Shown piece by piece: positions 50,590-60,400 of a stretch of DNA of 64,000 bases. The notes beneath the pieces were generated by a model. That model was not told where the DNA came from. It was given only the letters and a program-made list of their open reading frames with translations, and searched no databases. This DNA comes from Streptomyces maremycinicus (GTDB lineage Bacteria > Actinomycetota > Actinomycetes > Streptomycetales > Streptomycetaceae). The stretch spans positions 186,001 through 250,000 of the forward strand of contig NZ_BBYG01000010.1 in NCBI RefSeq assembly GCF_001184025.1, in the 5' to 3' direction. Both the position numbers and the translations under genes were made by a program. The first letter of the stretch is position 1. Each line of letters opens with the position of its first letter.

Positions 50590-51761
50590 CCGAACTCCCC
50601 GGCCAGGTCCTCGAGATGGGCCGCGGCGGCGGACGGGCCGCCCGCGGCGCGGAACGCCGTACCGATCCTCGCGGCGGCGGCGCGGTGGCCGGGTCCGTCC
50701 AGCACGGCGTCGACCGCCGCGCCCAGCTGCCGCGGGGTGACCCGGCCGAACCGCACCCGCACCCCGGCGCCCGCGTCGGTGACCTGTCCGGCCACCACCG
50801 GCTGGTCGTCGCGGATCGGGGCCACGACCAGGGGAACCCCGTGCCAGAGGGCCTCGCACACGCTGTTGTGCCCGGCATGGCAGACCACCGCGCCGGATCC
50901 CCCCGCCAGCCTCTCCAGCAGGGCGAGTTGCGGCACCGACGGCAGGACCAGTACGTCCTTGTCGTGCCCCGGTGACCCCAGGGTGCCGCCCGGGTCGACG
51001 AGCACGCCCTGGACCCGGTCGGCCCGCTCCCGCAGCACCTCCCGGCAGACCCCGAGGAACCGTCCGCCGACATCGGTGTTCGCGGTGCCGAGCGTGACCA
51101 GCACGGTCGCCCGGCCGGCGTCCAGCCACTCCCAGGGGAAGCCGGCGGTGGACGGCCGGGCCGTGACCGACGGGCCCACCCAGCGGACCCCGGCGTGTCC
51201 GCCGCCCGCCAACTCCGGGGTGCTGAAGGCCAGGACGAGATGCGGCGAGAAGCGCGGGTCGGCGTCACCGGCCGGGTCGCCGATCGCGGCCCGCAGCCCG
51301 GCCAGCCGCCGGTCCAGCCACTCCCTGACCTTGGGCAGCCCGGCGAGCGGGTCGGTGAACTCGGCCGAGGTGGTGGCCGAGGTCGCCCACGGCAGGCCCA
51401 GCCGCTCCGCGACCAGCGCCCCGGCGAAGGCCTGCTGGTCGGCGACGACGACGTCCGGCCGGAACTCCTCGACGGCCGCCCGCACACCCGGCGCCATCGC
51501 CTCGGCGAGCGGCAGCAGGTACCACTCCCACAGGAACTTCAGCGCCTCCGGCCCGCGCAGGTCCGCGGGCCGCTCACCGGGCGGCGCCCCGCCGCAGGCG
51601 AACACCGGCCCGGCGCCGGGGCCCGTGAGCCTGCCGACCAGCTCCGGATCGGGGCACACCCAGGCCACCCCGTGGCCCCGTGCGGTGAGTTCGGCGGCGA
51701 CACCGACGGACGGGTTGAGGTGACCCACCAACGGCGGTACGACGAACAGGAACCGGCTCAC
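50586..51761 (-). CDS. Glycosyltransferase, MGT/GT1 family
   Basis: 391 residues. N-terminal FVVPPLVGHLNPSVGVAAELTARGHGV, acceptor domain, then the donor motif CHAGHNSVCEALWHGVPLVVAPIRDDQP of macrolide-type GT1 enzymes. GTG 51761 overlaps the stop of the alpha/beta hydrolase gene. It probably adds a nucleotide-activated sugar to the PKS product. Confidence 0.92.
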   Translation of the reverse strand: MSRFLFVVPPLVGHLNPSVGVAAELTARGHGVAWVCPDPELVGRLTGPGAGPVFACGGAPPGERPADLRGPEALKFLWEWYLLPLAEAMAPGVRAAVEEFRPDVVVADQQAFAGALVAERLGLPWATSATTSAEFTDPLAGLPKVREWLDRRLAGLRAAIGDPAGDADPRFSPHLVLAFSTPELAGGGHAGVRWVGPSVTARPSTAGFPWEWLDAGRATVLVTLGTANTDVGGRFLGVCREVLRERADRVQGVLVDPGGTLGSPGHDKDVLVLPSVPQLALLERLAGGSGAVVCHAGHNSVCEALWHGVPLVVAPIRDDQPVVAGQVTDAGAGVRVRFGRVTPRQLGAAVDAVLDGPGHRAAAARIGTAFRAAGGPSAAAAHLEDLAGEFG

Positions 51762-52573
51762 CCCGCCGCCTCCGCGGCCACCCGTCCGGCCTCCTCGACG
51801 AGGGACAGGATGTGCCCGCCGACCGTCCCGGAGGCCTCCACGAGGACCGAGTGCTCGTGCCCCGGGATCACCACCGTGCGGCAGTCCGGCAGCACCGACC
51901 GGAGCCAGGGCGCGAGCGCGGCCAGGTCGGAGTCGGCGCCGTACAGCCCGAGCACAGGACAGCGCACCGCGGCGAGCTGTCCCTCCGTCAGCACCCGGCT
52001 GGCCGGGATGTCCCGCCCGAGGGACGTCTCCCGCGCGAGCCGGGCCGCGCCCCTGGCCAGCCGGGCGGTGTTGCGGCCGCGGTGCGCGGTGATCCAGGCG
52101 ATCGCGTCGGGCTCGTTGTGGGCGAGTTGGTTCACGACCCGGTCCAGGATCCCGCCGAGCTTCACCGCCCAGGCGGCGGTGGCCGGTTCGGACTCGACGA
52201 GGCTCACGCTCGCCGCCCGCCCGGGGTGCCGGGCCGCGTAGCCGAACGCGACCGTGCCGCCGTAGGAGTTGCCGACCAGATGCACCGGACCGGTCACCGC
52301 CAGCCTGTCCAGCAGCGCCTCCAGGTCGTCGATGTTGTCGTCCAGCGTGTAGCCCCCGGCCGGGCGCCCGCTGCGGCCGTGACCGCGCAGGTCGTACATG
52401 ACGACGTCGAGGCCCGCGGCCGCGAACGCCGGGGCGACGGTGAAGTAGTAGCTGGCCAGGCTGTCGGTGAGCAGACCGTGCACCAGCACCACGGTGGCGG
52501 TGGCCGGTCGGCCCTGCCGGGGGCCGATCCGCTGTACGTGCAACCGGACGGAACCGGTGTCGACCATCGTCAT
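51758..52573 (-). CDS. Alpha/beta hydrolase (thioesterase-like) of the PKS operon
   Basis: 271 residues. VLVHGLLTDSLASYYF, nucleophile elbow GNSYGGT (VHLVGNSYGGTV), acid in LYGADSDL, base His in PGHEHSVLVEA. ATG 52573 with GGAGG; it starts three bases after the ACP stop. The likely job is to release or cyclise the chain from the free ACP. Confidence 0.88.
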   Translation of the reverse strand: MTMVDTGSVRLHVQRIGPRQGRPATATVVLVHGLLTDSLASYYFTVAPAFAAAGLDVVMYDLRGHGRSGRPAGGYTLDDNIDDLEALLDRLAVTGPVHLVGNSYGGTVAFGYAARHPGRAASVSLVESEPATAAWAVKLGGILDRVVNQLAHNEPDAIAWITAHRGRNTARLARGAARLARETSLGRDIPASRVLTEGQLAAVRCPVLGLYGADSDLAALAPWLRSVLPDCRTVVIPGHEHSVLVEASGTVGGHILSLVEEAGRVAAEAAG

Positions 52574-52576
52574 GGC

Positions 52577-52903
52577 TCAGCTCGCCTCCGCGGCCTGCAG
52601 ACTCGTCACGACGTACTCGACGAGCCGTCCGACGGTCAGCCCGATGATCTCGTCGAACTCCATGTCGGCCAGGAACTCCGCGAAGTTGACGCGCTCGCCG
52701 TACCGCTCCTGGAGCAGCCCGGCCAAGGTGACCAGGTCGATGCTCTCCAGCTCCAGGTCGCGGTTGAAGGTGGTCGCCATGCCGATCTCGACGTCGTCGA
52801 GGCCGTACTCGTCCCGGAGGAGCCGGGTGAGCATGCCGGTGAGATCGGCCAGCACGGACCACTCGTCGGCGGTGACGGGGGTGCGGGGGGTGGGGGGTGT
52901 CAT
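52577..52903 (-). CDS. Free-standing acyl carrier protein
   Basis: 108 residues, one ACP domain with the phosphopantetheine Ser in DLELESIDLVTLAGLL. The first about 15 residues are a Thr/Pro-rich arm. ATG overlaps the stop of the KS-AT-DH-PPT gene by four bases. In trans ACPs of this type may load or unload the iterative synthase. Confidence 0.9.
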   Translation of the reverse strand: MTPPTPRTPVTADEWSVLADLTGMLTRLLRDEYGLDDVEIGMATTFNRDLELESIDLVTLAGLLQERYGERVNFAEFLADMEFDEIIGLTVGRLVEYVVTSLQAAEAS

Positions 52904-55900
52904 CGGGCGTCGTACTCCTCAGCGGTCGGGTGGCCGGTCGTCCAGGCCACCACGTACGAACGGTCGGGCAGCCGGGGCGGGTTGGCGGCCGGCGCGCAGT
53001 ACACGGTGTGAGCGCGCTCCAGGCGGCCGGCGACGGTCAGCCGGTCGCCGGCCGGGGCCGCGTCGAGCACCGTGAAGTCCCGCGGCCTGCCGTCGAATCC
53101 GGTGCCCTCCGCCTTGGCGACGGCCTCCTTCGCCGTCCAGAAGCGGGTGAACCACAGGGCCTCGGAGTCCGCGGCGCCCGCCGACAGGCGGCGCAGCAGC
53201 CGCAGCTCGTCCTCGGCCAGGGCGGCCGCGAAGGTCTGCGGGGTGCGGTCGGTCACCTCCTCGATGTCGATGCCCGGGCCGGGGCCCGGCGTGTGCGGCC
53301 GGACGATAGCGACGGCCGCCTCCGCGCAGTGCGCCAGCGAGACGTCCAGCGCGGGCAGCACACGGCCGTGCACGCCCGTGACGAGGGGCCGCCCGGCCTC
53401 GTCGTTGCGCACCCTCAGCTCGGCCGGGAAGACCGGGCCCTCGCCCTGGTCCCACAGCCACTGCCGTACCGCGTCCTTCACCGCGATCCGGCCCAGCAGC
53501 CACTGCCGGCGCCCGCGCGGCGCGTGCTCCGCGTACTGCGAACGCTCCGCGCAGCCCAGGGAGTTGCGCATGATGAGCTCGCGGGAGGCCAGGTCCGGCC
53601 ACCGCTCGTGCAGCAGCTGCCAGCCGCCCGGACGGGTCTCGGACAGCGTGTGGCGGTCCGGGAAGCGCTCCACCGGCCGGGTCTTCGGGTCGTTGTCGAA
53701 CCGGCGGTCCTGCCAGCCGTACAGCTCCGCCCGCACCGTGCCCCCGGCCGTCAGCTGGACGTCGGCCTCCAGGAAGGCGTCGGTGAGCGAGGTGATCCGC
53801 ACCAGACAGCCCACCTCGGTCCCCGGCGCCGGATGCGGTCCGTGGAAGCGCATCTCCCGCATCCCCACCGGGAACACCACGGTCCGCTCGGTACGGGTCG
53901 CCATGATCCAGTAGCCGAGGATCTGGCCGACGTTGTCCAGCAGCGCGCCGGGTGCGGGCGGGGTGGTGATCACCCCGCGGATGTGCCGGTCGCCGATCGC
54001 GGTGAGTTCGGTGACGCCCTGGAACGCCGGGCCGTGGAACATCCAGCGTTCGTCGTAGAGCTGGGCGGCGGTGTGGTCCGGGGTGCGTTCGGCGCCGGGG
54101 CCGGTGGGCCAGGGGGCGGGCGGCGGCGGGTGGGCGGCGGCCAGTTCGACGGTGGCGCGGGCCCGGGGGCCGAAGGAGACGGCCAGCCGGCCCGGGCCCT
54201 CAGGTGTCACGGTCACCGGCACGTCGACGGCCGGGGTGGCGGTCAGCCATTCCTCGAACCGGGCGCCGTGCACGGCGACCGGCACCGTGCCCGGAGCCGC
54301 CTCCCGGGACGCGTCCACCGCCGCGTCCAGGATGTGCCGCACGATCGTCGTCGCGGGGACGACCGGCCACCGGTCGGCGACCTCGGGCCAGCCGGGCCGC
54401 TGCGGGAAGAAGCAGTGGTCCAGCAGGTAGGGCATGGTGTCGGGGGAGACATGGACGCTGGTGTGCCACGGGCCGGTGCGCGGCGCGGTCGCGGGCGCGC
54501 CGGCCCTCGCGGTCAGCAGCGCGGTCGCGGTGTCCGCCGTCTCGTGCAGCAGGGCGGACAGTTCGGCGGCCATCGGCGAACCCTCGGCGAGCGCGTCCAG
54601 CGGTGACGGCCCGCCAGGGCCTGCCGCGCGGGCGGGGGCGCGCAGCTCGGCCCGCAGCGCGGTCAGCCGCTGCGGCGCGAGGGACACCAGGGCGCCGCCC
54701 AGATCCAGCCGAACCGGCGGCCGTGCCGCCGCCCGCGGGGCCGCGGCCGTACCCCGGGAGGGCGCGGGCGTGAGGGCGGGCGCCACGGCGGCTCCCGCCG
54801 TCCACAGGGCGGTGGCCACCCGGCGGAGCTGGGCGAGGCCCGTGCGGTGGGGCGAGTTGGCGGCGACCACGAGGTGGTCCCGGGTGCCCAGGGTGTCCCC
54901 GACGAGCGAGCCGAGCCGGCCCGGGCCGACCTGGACGTACACCCGGTGTCCGGCCGCGTGCAGCGCCTCGGTCAGCTGCCGGAAACGGACGGGTTCCAGC
55001 AGATGGCGGACGAACAGGGACCGTATCCCCGCCTCGTCCCCGGGGAAGGGCGCGGCGGTCGTCCCGGACCAGACGGGGGTGTGCGGCGGACACAGCCGGA
55101 ACCGGTCGGCGGCCTCCTTGATCGGGCCGAGGTGCGGTTCCAGCATCGGTGTGTGGAAGCCCGACCGGAACGGCAGCACCTGACCGAGGACGCCGCGGGC
55201 GCGGAAGGCCCGGACGAACTCCTCCACCGCCGCCTCGGGACCGCAGACCATCGACTGGCCGGGCGCGTTGTCGTGGGAGAGCACCAGGCCCGCCGCGGCC
55301 CCGCCCCCGTCCCGCAGGGCGGCCAGGACCCGTTCGGCGGACGCGCCGATCGCACCGAAGGCCAGCCCCGCGACCGACACCGTGTCCGGGTCGAAGTCCG
55401 CCATGAACGCGTCGACCTCGTCCCCGGAGTACAGCCCGGCCGTCGCCATCGCCGTCCACTCGCCCACGCTGTGCCCGGCGACCGCGTCGGGCACGATCCC
55501 GCAGCGCCGCAGCGCGGCGTCGAGCAGCCGGCCGACGGCGACCACCCCGAAACCGTGCCGGCCCACGTCACCGGTCCCGTCCCCGGCGACCGGCGGGGCG
55601 GGCAGGCCGAAGTGGGCGGCCACGTCGTCGACCCGCGGAGCGAAGTCGCCCTCCAGACCGGGGAACAGGAACGCGGTCCCGCCCCCGCCGGCGCCCAGCA
55701 GGGGACCGGGCCGGAACCAGACGTCACCACGGCCGTGCCAGGCACGCTCCTTGGCGACCGCGCGGCGGGCCAGCGCGAGCCGCTTCGCGGTCGGGTCGAC
55801 GATGCCGAGACGGGCCGGTCCCGCGTCCGGGTGCGGATGCGAGGGGGCGAGCCCGGCGGCCCGTACGGTGTCGTCGGCGGCGTCCAGGAGGGCGGCGAGG

Positions 55901-57417
55901 CGCGCGGGCGAACCGGCGGCGAGCAGCAGCACCCGCTCGGGTTCGGTGACCGCCACGACCGGACGGGACGGCGCGCCCGCGCGTGACCCGTGGGCTCCCG
56001 GGGCCTCCTCCAGCACCACGTGCGCGTTGATCCCGCCGAACCCGAAGGCGTTCACGGCGGCCCGGCGCACGGGCTGCCGTTCGGTGCTCTCCCAGTCGGC
56101 GGCCTTCTCCAGGGTGCGGAACCGGGTGCGGGCCAGGGCGGGGTGCGGGTCGTCGCAGTGCAGCGTCGGGAGCAGTGTGCCGTGGTGGAGGGCGAGCGCG
56201 GCCTTGACCATGCCCGCCACCCCGGCGGCGGGCATGGTGTGCCCGATCATCGACTTGACCGAACCGAGCACGGCTTCACCGTCGCCGGGGCCGAACACCT
56301 CCGCGAGAGTGGCCAGTTCGGCCTCGTCGCCCGCCGGGGTGGCGGTGCCGTGCGCCTCCAGCAGACCGAGCGAACCGGGCTCGGCCGGGTCGAGCCCGGC
56401 GGCCCGCCACGCCTGCCGGACGGCCTGTGCCTGACCGCCCGGATCGGGGTTGACGAGCCCGGCGGCCCGGCCGTCACTGGCGACCCCGGTGCCCCTGATC
56501 ACCGCGTAGATGCGGTCGCCGTCGCGCTCGGCGTCGGCCAGCCGCTTCAGGACGACGACGCCGGTGCCCTCGCCGATCAGGATGCCGTCGGCGTCCCGGT
56601 GGAAGGGACGGCTGCGCTGGCTGGGGGAGAGCGCGCGGAGCTGGGAGAAGACGCTCCACAGCGTGATGTCGTGGCAGTGGTGGACGCCTCCCGCGAGCAT
56701 CAGGTCGCAGCGCCCTGAGCCGAGTTCGCCCACCGCCTGGTCCACGGCGACCAGCGAGGACGCGCAGGCCGCGTCCACGGTGTACGCGGGACCGCGCAGG
56801 TCCAGCCGGTTGGCGATCCGGGAGGCGGCGAGGTTGGGCACCAGGCCGATCGCCGACTCGGGGCTGTCCGGACCGAGCCGCTCGGTGAACGCCGCACGCA
56901 CCCGGCCCAGTTGGTCGGCGTTCAGGTCGGGCAGCAACTCGCCCAGTGTGCGCACCAGTTGCCCGGCCGTCCGGACCCGCTGGTCGAGCCGGACCAGCCC
57001 GGGACCGAGGTAGCCGCCCCGGCCGAGGACGACACCGACCCGCCCTCGGTCGGGCAGGCGGTCCGGGCCGCCCGCGTCGTCCAGCGCGGCCGAGGCCACA
57101 TGCAGCGCGATCAGCTGGTCCGGCTCGGTCCCGGCCACCGAGTGGGGCATGATCCCGAACCGGGTCACCTCCACCTCCGCCAGCGCGTCCACGAACCCGC
57201 CCCGGCGCGCGTACACCCGGTCCGCGACGGCCGGTCCGGACGCGGTGCCGGGCCGGTAGAACTCGGCGTCCCAGCGCCCCTCGGGCACCTCGCCGATCGC
57301 GTCCACGCCGTCCCGCAGGTTCCGCCAGTACGCGTCCAGGTCACCGGCGCCCGGCAGCAGGACCGCCATGCCGACGACGGCGACGGGCCGCTGACGTGCC
57401 GCCACGGTGGCCGTCAC
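52900..57417 (-). CDS. Polyketide synthase, KS-AT-DH with C-terminal phosphopantetheinyl transferase domain
   Basis: 1505 residues. KS at about 57400-56000 with Cys in DAACASSL (codon 56764-56766), EAHGTATP and SMIGHTMP; AT at about 55710-54850 with active Ser in GHSVGEW (55468-55470); hot-dog DH from about 54450 with DHCFF and DNVGQ; and at about 53300-53060 a 4'-phosphopantetheinyl transferase with GIDIEEV and FWTAKEAVAKAEG. There is no ACP, so it must use ACPs in trans. GTG 57417 overlaps the previous PKS stop (GTGA). The built-in PPTase matches enediyne-type iterative synthases, the rest resembles PUFA/EPA-like synthases of Streptomyces. Confidence 0.92.
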   Translation of the reverse strand: MTATVAARQRPVAVVGMAVLLPGAGDLDAYWRNLRDGVDAIGEVPEGRWDAEFYRPGTASGPAVADRVYARRGGFVDALAEVEVTRFGIMPHSVAGTEPDQLIALHVASAALDDAGGPDRLPDRGRVGVVLGRGGYLGPGLVRLDQRVRTAGQLVRTLGELLPDLNADQLGRVRAAFTERLGPDSPESAIGLVPNLAASRIANRLDLRGPAYTVDAACASSLVAVDQAVGELGSGRCDLMLAGGVHHCHDITLWSVFSQLRALSPSQRSRPFHRDADGILIGEGTGVVVLKRLADAERDGDRIYAVIRGTGVASDGRAAGLVNPDPGGQAQAVRQAWRAAGLDPAEPGSLGLLEAHGTATPAGDEAELATLAEVFGPGDGEAVLGSVKSMIGHTMPAAGVAGMVKAALALHHGTLLPTLHCDDPHPALARTRFRTLEKAADWESTERQPVRRAAVNAFGFGGINAHVVLEEAPGAHGSRAGAPSRPVVAVTEPERVLLLAAGSPARLAALLDAADDTVRAAGLAPSHPHPDAGPARLGIVDPTAKRLALARRAVAKERAWHGRGDVWFRPGPLLGAGGGGTAFLFPGLEGDFAPRVDDVAAHFGLPAPPVAGDGTGDVGRHGFGVVAVGRLLDAALRRCGIVPDAVAGHSVGEWTAMATAGLYSGDEVDAFMADFDPDTVSVAGLAFGAIGASAERVLAALRDGGGAAAGLVLSHDNAPGQSMVCGPEAAVEEFVRAFRARGVLGQVLPFRSGFHTPMLEPHLGPIKEAADRFRLCPPHTPVWSGTTAAPFPGDEAGIRSLFVRHLLEPVRFRQLTEALHAAGHRVYVQVGPGRLGSLVGDTLGTRDHLVVAANSPHRTGLAQLRRVATALWTAGAAVAPALTPAPSRGTAAAPRAAARPPVRLDLGGALVSLAPQRLTALRAELRAPARAAGPGGPSPLDALAEGSPMAAELSALLHETADTATALLTARAGAPATAPRTGPWHTSVHVSPDTMPYLLDHCFFPQRPGWPEVADRWPVVPATTIVRHILDAAVDASREAAPGTVPVAVHGARFEEWLTATPAVDVPVTVTPEGPGRLAVSFGPRARATVELAAAHPPPPAPWPTGPGAERTPDHTAAQLYDERWMFHGPAFQGVTELTAIGDRHIRGVITTPPAPGALLDNVGQILGYWIMATRTERTVVFPVGMREMRFHGPHPAPGTEVGCLVRITSLTDAFLEADVQLTAGGTVRAELYGWQDRRFDNDPKTRPVERFPDRHTLSETRPGGWQLLHERWPDLASRELIMRNSLGCAERSQYAEHAPRGRRQWLLGRIAVKDAVRQWLWDQGEGPVFPAELRVRNDEAGRPLVTGVHGRVLPALDVSLAHCAEAAVAIVRPHTPGPGPGIDIEEVTDRTPQTFAAALAEDELRLLRRLSAGAADSEALWFTRFWTAKEAVAKAEGTGFDGRPRDFTVLDAAPAGDRLTVAGRLERAHTVYCAPAANPPRLPDRSYVVAWTTGHPTAEEYDAR

Positions 57418-60400
57418 CAGCCCGGGGCGGTGTGGACGACGGCCGTGGCGGACTCCTCGCCCCAGGCCAGCTCCCGCAGCAGCGCCGCCGTCCCCTCCTC
57501 GGGATCGATCAGCCGGATGCCGCGCCGGGCGTACTCCCGGGCCAGCTCCACCCCCACCATGCCGGCGTGGCCGGCCGCGGGCGCCCACGGCCCCCAGTGC
57601 ACGGTCAGCGCGCGGTGCCCGGTGCGGGCGGCGAAGGCGGCGCCGAGGGTCTCCAGCGCGTCGTTGGCGGCCGCGTAGTCCACCTGGCCCCGGTTGCCCA
57701 GGACGGCCGACACCGAGCCGAACAGCACGGTGAACACCGGTGCGGCGGAGAGCTCCTCCAGCGCGGTGAGCAGGGCGTCCGCGCCGGTCGCCTTGGTGCC
57801 GTAGACCCGCTGGAAGGACTCGGCGGTCTTCTCCGCGACGAGCCGGTCCTCGATCACCCCGGCCGCGTGCACCACGCCGTCCAGCCGGCCGTGCTCGGCG
57901 TGGATCTCCTTCACCGCCTGGAGCACCGCCCCGGGGTCCCGGAAGTCGACGCAGCGGTAGCGGGCCCGGCTGCCGAGCGCCGTGAGTTCGGCGAGCGTGG
58001 CGGCGATCTCCCGCTGGGCCAGCAGGAGTTCGGCGGCCCGGTTGATCTCCGCGGGCGTCGCCCCGCCGCGCGCGGCGAGCGCGGCCCGCAGCTCCGCCGG
58101 GGTGCGGGCGGCCGCGGTGTCCGGGGCCTCGGGGCCGTCCGGGGCGGGGGTCCGGCCGAGCAGCTCCAGCCGGCAACGGGCGGCACGGGCGAGCGCGGCG
58201 GCGCACTGCGCGGTGATACCCCGTCCCCCGCCCGCGAGCAGCACCACCGAGTCCCGGTCCAGGCCGAGCGCGGCCGCCTCGGCGGCGCCGTCCCCGGCCG
58301 GTCCGGCGCCGGTGCTGCCGAGCGCGCCGAGCGGCGCCTCCACCAGCTCGAAACCGTGCCGGCCGGCCGCCGTCCGCCACACCACCGGGGTGCGGTCCGG
58401 CGCGACGGCCTCCGCGACCACGGCGTCCGCGACGGCGGACGGCGAGGCGTCCCAGAGGTCCACGACCCGGGCGATCAGTTCCGGATACTCGCGGGCCACC
58501 GTCCGGAACAGACCGCGCAGTCCGGCGGTCCTGGCGTCGGGTGTCCCGCCGTCGGCGGACCGTACGGCCAGCAGCCGGCGCGGGCCGCGCGCCAGGGCCG
58601 CCTTCAGGACGGGAAACGCGTCCGGCAGGACGGCGCTGTCGTCGGGGCGGTCGAGGGCGCCGAGGTACAGCACGCCGTCCACCGGCCCGTCCGCCTCGGT
58701 CAGGAGGTGGTCCCGGGCCCGTACGGTGACCTCGGCGCCGTGGGACGCCAGCCGGGCGGCCACCTCGGGGGCCTCGCCCAGGAGGGTCCAGCGGGTGCCG
58801 GAGAGCGTGGTGGAGGGGGCGGCGGAAGCGTCGGTCCCGGCGTCGAGCAGGACCGGCCGCAGCACATGCCGCCGGGGCGGCTCGCCGGTCACCTCCCGCG
58901 CGGCCCGCACGGACGCCCCGGGCTGCGCGGCCCCCACCGTCGCGTCGGGCCCGGCGGTGGGAGCCGGGATCGGAGCGGGCTCGGTGGTGGCGGCGGGCTC
59001 GGTGATGGCGGCGGGCGGGGCGGGCGGGGTGGCCGACGATCCTCCCAGCCGGGCGGTCAGCCAGTCGGTGACCGCTGCGGCCGTACGCGCCTTCGCCAGT
59101 TCCTCCAGTTCGTCGTCGTCCATCGACGTGAGGTCCGCGCCGGCGCCGGAGCCCAGGCGCGCGGCCAGCTCGCCCGCGATCTCGGCCCGCTTGATGGAGT
59201 CGATGCTGAGGTCGGCCTCCAGGTCGAGGTCGGGCTCGATCATGTCGACGGGGTAGCCGGTGCGCTCACTGATGATCTCCAGGACGACCTGCCCCACGTC
59301 GACGGGCCCGGTCGCCCGCGACGCGCCGGGAGCCTCGGCGGGCTCCGCCGTGACGGCGGCCACCACCGGTTGCTCCGCGGGGAGTCGGGGCACCGCCGGG
59401 ATCACCTGCGGCACCGCCGCCACGGGCGGAGCGGGCGATGCGCCGGGGGCGGCTCCGAAGTAGGTGAGCAGGACGTCCCGTTGGGCGGCGATCATCTCCC
59501 GGCTGGTGCGCAGGAACTCGGAGACGAGCGCGTCCCGGTCGGACGGGCTGCCGTGCGGGGGGTTCGTCGCCACAGTCGGCACAGTCCTCTCGAATGGTTC
59601 CACGACGCGTCGGGCCGGTGCGAGCGCACCGGGAAGGAGGGCGCCCGCGGCCGTGCGGACCAGCTGTCCGTCGACCGTCCAGCCGGGCCGCTTCGGGACG
59701 GGGGTCCGTACCGCGTCGACCGCGTCCCGGCCGCGCAGCAGCCACCCGGCACGCACCGGCAGGCCCGCGACGGCGAGTTGGGCCAGCGCGTCGAGCCAGT
59801 CGCCCAGACCACCGCCCGGGCGTGGCTCGCAGGCCACCGCGCGGTGCGGACGGTCACCGAGGATCTGCCCGACCAGCCGGGTCAGCACCGACCCGGGACC
59901 GGCCTCGACGAAGACCCGCGCGCCCGCCGCGTACATCGCCTCGATCTGCTCGGTGAAGGCGACCGGCGCGCCGATCTGGGCGGCGAGCCCGTCCCGTACC
60001 CCGTCCGCGTCGGCGGGGTAGGGCGCGGCCGTGCGGTTGGACCACACGGGGAACTCGGGCGCGTGCACCGGGCGGGCCGCGAGCGCCTCGGCGAACCGGT
60101 CGGCGGCACCGGCGACCAGCGGGCTGTGGAAGGCGCAGGCCACGGGGATCCGCTTGGCCCCGAGCCCGGCCCCGCGCAGCAGACGGACGGTCTCGGCGAC
60201 GGCGTCCGAGGGTCCCGAGAGCACCGTCTGCTCGGGCGAGTTGCGGTTGGCGACGACCACGGAACCCGGCGCCCCCACCGCCGTGAGAACCCGCGCCACC
60301 TTCTCGGCCCCGGCCGAGACGGCCGCCATGGACCCGGGATCGGCACCCGCGGACGCGGGATCGGCACCGGCGGACGCGGCGGCCCCGGTGGAGTCGGCCG

